Position numbers and translations under genes: made by a program
Shown here: positions 4,901-7,883 of the stretch, piece after piece
Layout: each line of letters opens with the position of its first letter
How positions within the stretch are numbered: position 1 is the stretch's first letter
Origin: an uncultured Synechococcus sp.
GTDB lineage: Bacteria > Cyanobacteriota > Cyanobacteriia > PCC-6307 > Cyanobiaceae
Assembly (NCBI GenBank): GCA_937975655.1
Contig: CALJTZ010000168.1
Span: 1-7,883 of the forward strand
Length of the DNA stretch: 7,883 nucleotides
Direction: 5' to 3'
The notes under the pieces: generated by a model
What the model was told of the DNA's origin: nothing
The model's database searches: none
Seen by the model: only the letters and a program-made list of their open reading frames with translations

Positions 4901-7883
4901 CTGTACCGCTGCAGCAACAAGCCCTGGGCGTGATCCCCTTCAGCGAAATCCTGGAGATCGAAGATCCAAAACCTGGCGACAAGGTTCGACCTTTCCTGCG
5001 GCAGTTGATTGCTCTTGGGGTGCATCCCTTTGATGATCGAGGGATGAGCTGGGTGGCGACGGAGACATCGCGCCGCCTGCGCTGGTGGCAACTGTTTGAG
5101 CGCGATCCGGATGGAGATGGATACCTCTGGTGTATTCCTTCGGGTGCAGGCCTCACCAAGGCCGATTTCAGCCGAGCCGCTGGCGACATGGTGCGCCGGC
5201 AAGTGTTGAAGGCTCTGGCTGATGTGGTGTTCCACAAGAGCTACTTTGCGATTGAGGCCACGGGCCTGGCCTTCCCGGTACCTCTGCCGACACCTGAGCA
5301 GTTGGCGGAGGAAATCTTTGATGTGGCTGAGCTGCAACGAGCGGCAGCCTGGCTTCGCATCTATGCCGATGACTACCGCTACGCACCGTGCCCCTGGCCC
5401 ACCAAAGAAGCTCCCATCAATGCTGATTCCTTAGAGAGTGGCCGCTCGAATATCTCACGGCTGCTTGTGAAGTTTGCCGAAAAACAAGGGGGCGAGCCGA
5501 TTGATTATCTATTCAAAGCCCAGGCCCTTCTACGCCGCTACGGCGCTCACTCGAGCCCAAACCACGATTACGTGGAGCTCACACGGATCGGCTTTCAGCT
5601 GCCCGCCGATAGCGATCCTTACTGGCGATGCGCGAACTGTGGGCGTGTGCACCTCCATCGCGGGATCGGCGCATGCACCCGCTGCGGCACGACACTGGAT
5701 GCAGAGGCCAGCGGGCTACGTGGTGACCTGATCCGCAGCCACGTATTTGGCAGGCGGCTGCGGCGCACGATTGATGCCTGGAGCAAGGCTGGCAGCTCGG
5801 GCAATGAGTTGTTCCGCCTCCGCTGTGAAGAGCTCACCGGGCAAACAGTTGATCCGGGCAGCCGCCAGCGAGAGTTCCGTGGGATCCGGCTTGAAGAGGA
5901 TCGCCTCCATGACCTTGAGCCGCATGGCATCGAAATGCTGTCGGTGACGACCACGATGGAAGTGGGAATCGATATCGGTCCATTGGAGGCGGTGTTGCAG
6001 GCCAACATGCCGCCGCAGCGCTTCAACTATCAGCAGCGGGTTGGTCGGGCTGGTCGCCGCGGTCAGTCGTTTTCATTTGTGGTCACGTTGTGCCGATCCC
6101 GCAGCCACGACCTGCACTACTTCCGCAATCCAGAGATCATTACTGGCGCCTCACCGCCGCCACCGTTCCTGGTGAAACGGCTGGCTCGGATTGCGGAGCG
6201 ACTGCTGCGCAAGGACCGCTTGATCCAGGCCTTCCGTTGGATTGAGCAGCGGCAACGGGCGCAGCACGGCTTCTGGGCTGGTGATCTGGTTCGCCCCGTG
6301 GATGTGCATGGCGACTTCATTCCCGCCACAGCTATGGCCGATCCTTCATTGCGGCCGCAATGGCAGGGCTGGCTGCAGGAAGCCCTCGAGGCCACCTCCG
6401 ACCAGGCAGCGCGAACCCAGGCAGCCCTGGACCGACACCGCCAGACCGAACTGCCCGATACCGAGAAACTGCCTCTGGAACCGGTCTCGACTCTGGTTGC
6501 CACCGTCGCCACCGGATCGCAGCGGATTGGTGCCAACACTTCAGGCTTGGCAGCCCATCTAGCCAATGAAGGTGTTCTGCCGATGTATGGCCTTCCAACC
6601 CGAGTGCGCGATCTGGTGGTTGGGCAAGACCGCGGCAAGAGGGAAACGATCAGCCTGAACCGCGACCTGGAGGTGGCGATCTACGAATTCGCACCCGGGA
6701 ACGTGCTGGTGCATGATAAACAGGAGCATCGCTGCATTGGCCTCAGCCCACGCATCGGCCGGGTAGGCCCCCAGCTCAGAACGCTGCAGGATCGCCCATG
6801 GGATCTGCGGCTGGAGCTGGGCTGCTGCCCTGTATGCGGCGCCTGGCAAGACGTCGCCGAGGAAAGGGACGACAGCGCACTGACCTGCCCGAGCTGCCGC
6901 ACCACGTCGGCTGCGGAGGATTGGGAAATCCGGAGCTGTCTCGAGCCGGCTGCGTTCCGCACCGACTTCACGCCATCAAGGGATCTGGATGGCCTCAGCG
7001 GCAGTCAGAGTTATGCGTTGAGCGCTGATGCTGCACCTCCTCAAGCGCAGGCCTGGAAGCAGTGGCTTAAACAAAGCCCGTTTGGCGTTCTCGAGCTGCA
7101 GTTGCTCACCAACCCTGGCTGCACGGTGTATCGGCTCAACCGTGGACCGCAGGGTGATGGTTTCCAGCTCACCTGGCGAGAAGGCGAGCTGCGGCGCATG
7201 AATGCCAACAGAGTGCTGCGGGCAGCCGACGAGCCGGCGCTGAAGGCACAGGCGATCGATCGGCGCCTGCTCAGCGGCGACACGATCCGCAGCATCCTGG
7301 CGGAGCCGCTGGAGCAGCCCGACGATCCGAGTGTGATTGACAAGGTGTTTTTGGTGGCCCCTCGGGTGACCGATGGCCTCTATCTGCTGCCCAAAGCGGT
7401 GAACCCCCAGCTGGCCATCGCTGAACTGGGCCACAACCTGCGCCTGCCGGGAGCATCAGCAGAACTAGAAGGAGCCAATGCACCGAAGGGCATCAACTAC
7501 TGGCAAGGGGTCCGCGCCGCGGCAATCTCAGCCACCGAGCTGTTAATCGCTCGGGCCACCCGCGAGCTCGACATCGACCACCGCTCTCTGGAGGGAGTAG
7601 AGCCACGGCCATTTGGCAGCGGCGATGCGCTGTTGCCTCTGATCCAGATCGTGGATGCCCACGTGAATGGCGCCGGCTTCAGCGCTTATCTGGGCGAGGG
7701 CCGCCGTTCCGAGCCACCGATCCTGCAATACATCGAGCAGTGCCTGTTGAACGAAGCGGAGGAGTGGAGCCATAGCTCCCATCAAGGCAACTGCCTTGAT
7801 AGTTGCTACGACTGCCTGAAGACCTATGAAAACCAGTATTTCCATGGCCTGCTCGACTGGCGGCTGGCGCTGGCCTATCTACG
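1906..7883 (+). CDS. Giant DEAD/DEAH-type SF2 helicase with DUF1998-like C-terminus, DruE-like (cut at the right edge)
   Basis: One frame without a stop runs 1992 codons to the window end. In order: an N-terminal DPIGAFTRIR segment; a Q-motif-like HPYRHQ (106-111); Walker A GTGSGKT (130-136); LYPMNALVEDQ, motif Ia (224-234); TNISML (391-396); motif II DELH (429-432); SAS, motif III (470-472); C-x-C-C at 728-731 and CRCPRC at 854-859; FADSRQ, motif IV-like (914-919); CxxC-x11-CxxC zinc ribbon (1242-1260); TTTMEVGIDIG, motif V (1348-1358); QRVGRAGRR, motif VI (1377-1385); LPMYGLPT (1558-1565); EFAPG (1594-1598); CPVC...CPSC (1641-1664); and a DUF1998-type signature, CLDSCYDCLKTYENQ, from 1963. 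This is an Lhr/MrfA-like nucleic-acid translocase, presumably cytoplasmic. A helicase plus DUF1998 of about 2000 residues matches DruE of Druantia anti-phage systems; DrmA (DISARM) and DpdJ (Dpd) have related architecture but are usually much shorter. Helicase identity is firm; the defence system is inference, because partner genes are not in view. The regulator lies 105 bases upstream on the same strand. Confidence 0.93.
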   Translation, partial: MHDPIGAFTRIRELYLSYLDTAFRIEDQGVAEERQKLLRSAGSLCTEPLLEPQPEWGKDERGFQDLLNEQGDQAVLAPLSPQSRELFLKLIGCGLIGRDQKGSLFHPYRHQLQMLARGVRDGQAGIVTSGTGSGKTESFLLPVLATILDEAKRERGGWSPPAPGYLEHRWWCDPQGKPYAVRDREGVYDLREGIKVRGLEWDGFHKRHQRAGETRPAAIRALVLYPMNALVEDQMARLRAAIDSQDARALLTQELQGNRIFFGRYTGQTPGGPCYWRQHERSLAGLATGSGTSQLKDLIPGCGSTQTLTQWKQQVKSSRQRRVEEMLIAYARMEDLQRAVRSQLELNPDQQAGWAQTDEQRETAFAFPSTDGAEMLSRWDMQETPPDILITNISMLNAMLSRSSEQRMLEQTRDWLASDSRNRFTLVIDELHLQRGSEGTEFMYLLRLLLVRLGLDQPERHKQLRLLASSASLPSKGDGAEQSLDYLRDAFADFGLPLGSQREHWEEAIVSGDVVSPPEAKGRWGLPTDPEQVLLGCRRFWQATGIGGSDAEDNSDALLPLDALDGATPERTALLDALQVPQADDPASRWLTFAEAAGHALVQACRDPEAPDHTRATPIGLIAARIWPGHGWAERDVEQVLRLLCAAVGCTGEGASGTGAALPRFRLHTFFKSPEGLYASVVPPGQRHGGDAMRWQGPLSHNLAGRRLEQTGSSGGAQLRRQFELLHCECCGETFLGGVRGRGRHEEQGQEQVEELLPHEAETERLPDQPLADRFEDLSYEDYAIVWPKDENSSPEADPDNETWLPVWLDPVSGVLHRQAPGHQDWQPAYLFQRTSRADVRGLNNSSATSHRPCRCPRCKSDYAQRRGFTKSLIQYSPIQSLRPGFSRTTQLLATEVYDALARGKDQAPKLVSFADSRQTAARTALDVEHLHHRDLLREVLMVTLMEVDAERRRHAEGDHPDQKELKELDEDLQALRAAGRANDSPAVRALLERRQQLAVPLQQQALGVIPFSEILEIEDPKPGDKVRPFLRQLIALGVHPFDDRGMSWVATETSRRLRWWQLFERDPDGDGYLWCIPSGAGLTKADFSRAAGDMVRRQVLKALADVVFHKSYFAIEATGLAFPVPLPTPEQLAEEIFDVAELQRAAAWLRIYADDYRYAPCPWPTKEAPINADSLESGRSNISRLLVKFAEKQGGEPIDYLFKAQALLRRYGAHSSPNHDYVELTRIGFQLPADSDPYWRCANCGRVHLHRGIGACTRCGTTLDAEASGLRGDLIRSHVFGRRLRRTIDAWSKAGSSGNELFRLRCEELTGQTVDPGSRQREFRGIRLEEDRLHDLEPHGIEMLSVTTTMEVGIDIGPLEAVLQANMPPQRFNYQQRVGRAGRRGQSFSFVVTLCRSRSHDLHYFRNPEIITGASPPPPFLVKRLARIAERLLRKDRLIQAFRWIEQRQRAQHGFWAGDLVRPVDVHGDFIPATAMADPSLRPQWQGWLQEALEATSDQAARTQAALDRHRQTELPDTEKLPLEPVSTLVATVATGSQRIGANTSGLAAHLANEGVLPMYGLPTRVRDLVVGQDRGKRETISLNRDLEVAIYEFAPGNVLVHDKQEHRCIGLSPRIGRVGPQLRTLQDRPWDLRLELGCCPVCGAWQDVAEERDDSALTCPSCRTTSAAEDWEIRSCLEPAAFRTDFTPSRDLDGLSGSQSYALSADAAPPQAQAWKQWLKQSPFGVLELQLLTNPGCTVYRLNRGPQGDGFQLTWREGELRRMNANRVLRAADEPALKAQAIDRRLLSGDTIRSILAEPLEQPDDPSVIDKVFLVAPRVTDGLYLLPKAVNPQLAIAELGHNLRLPGASAELEGANAPKGINYWQGVRAAAISATELLIARATRELDIDHRSLEGVEPRPFGSGDALLPLIQIVDAHVNGAGFSAYLGEGRRSEPPILQYIEQCLLNEAEEWSHSSHQGNCLDSCYDCLKTYENQYFHGLLDWRLALAYL
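7766..7800 (+). repeat. Two adjacent short inverted repeats inside the helicase gene
   Basis: GGAGC-CATA-GCTCC (7766-7779) is directly followed by ATCAAGGC-AACT-GCCTTGAT (7781-7800), whose arms extend to nine perfect base pairs if the A-T pair closing the loop is counted. Both could form tight hairpins in DNA or mRNA. They lie within codons just before the C-terminal cysteine cluster. There is no T run, so they are not a terminator. A role is not evident, and chance in GC-rich coding sequence is possible. Confidence 0.45.

Noticed and set aside
1906..7883. A frameshift or split into two genes within the giant helicase
   Set aside because: Reading the frame codon by codon from 1906 to 7883 shows no stop, and the ordered motifs all fall in that single frame.

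Overview
This GC-rich bacterial window has tightly packed genes and shows two blocks that read away from an AT-rich divergent control region at about 684-744. The organism cannot be named with confidence. The high GC content and the leucine- and glutamine-rich proteins would fit a picocyanobacterium of the Synechococcus/Cyanobium type, but a proteobacterium cannot be excluded.

The left block, on the minus strand, is a type II toxin-antitoxin operon of the HipBA kind. The HipB-like antitoxin (421-675) overlaps by 4 bases the GTG start of a HipA-like kinase (from 424 leftward), which is cut by the window edge. The control region between hipB and the gene to its right carries a perfect 13-bp inverted repeat (684-696 and 732-744) that brackets a candidate hipB promoter. 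It is a good candidate for the HipB operator.

The right block, on the plus strand, starts with a LysR-like regulator (724-1800; its true start may lie further downstream). After a 105-base gap comes one uninterrupted reading frame from 1906 to the window end. This encodes at least 1992 residues of a giant superfamily 2 helicase. All core helicase motifs are present (GTGSGKT, DELH, SAS, FADSRQ, a motif V, QRVGRAGRR), there are several cysteine clusters of zinc-ribbon type, and a DUF1998-like cysteine signature sits at the very end of the window. Its size and architecture resemble the large helicases of anti-phage systems, most closely DruE of Druantia, with DrmA of DISARM and DpdJ of Dpd as smaller relatives. 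Any partner genes would lie beyond the right edge, since none is visible upstream.

Taken together this looks like part of a defence or accessory island: a toxin-antitoxin pair, a transcription regulator and a probable DNA-defence helicase. The functional link between the blocks is inferred from position only.
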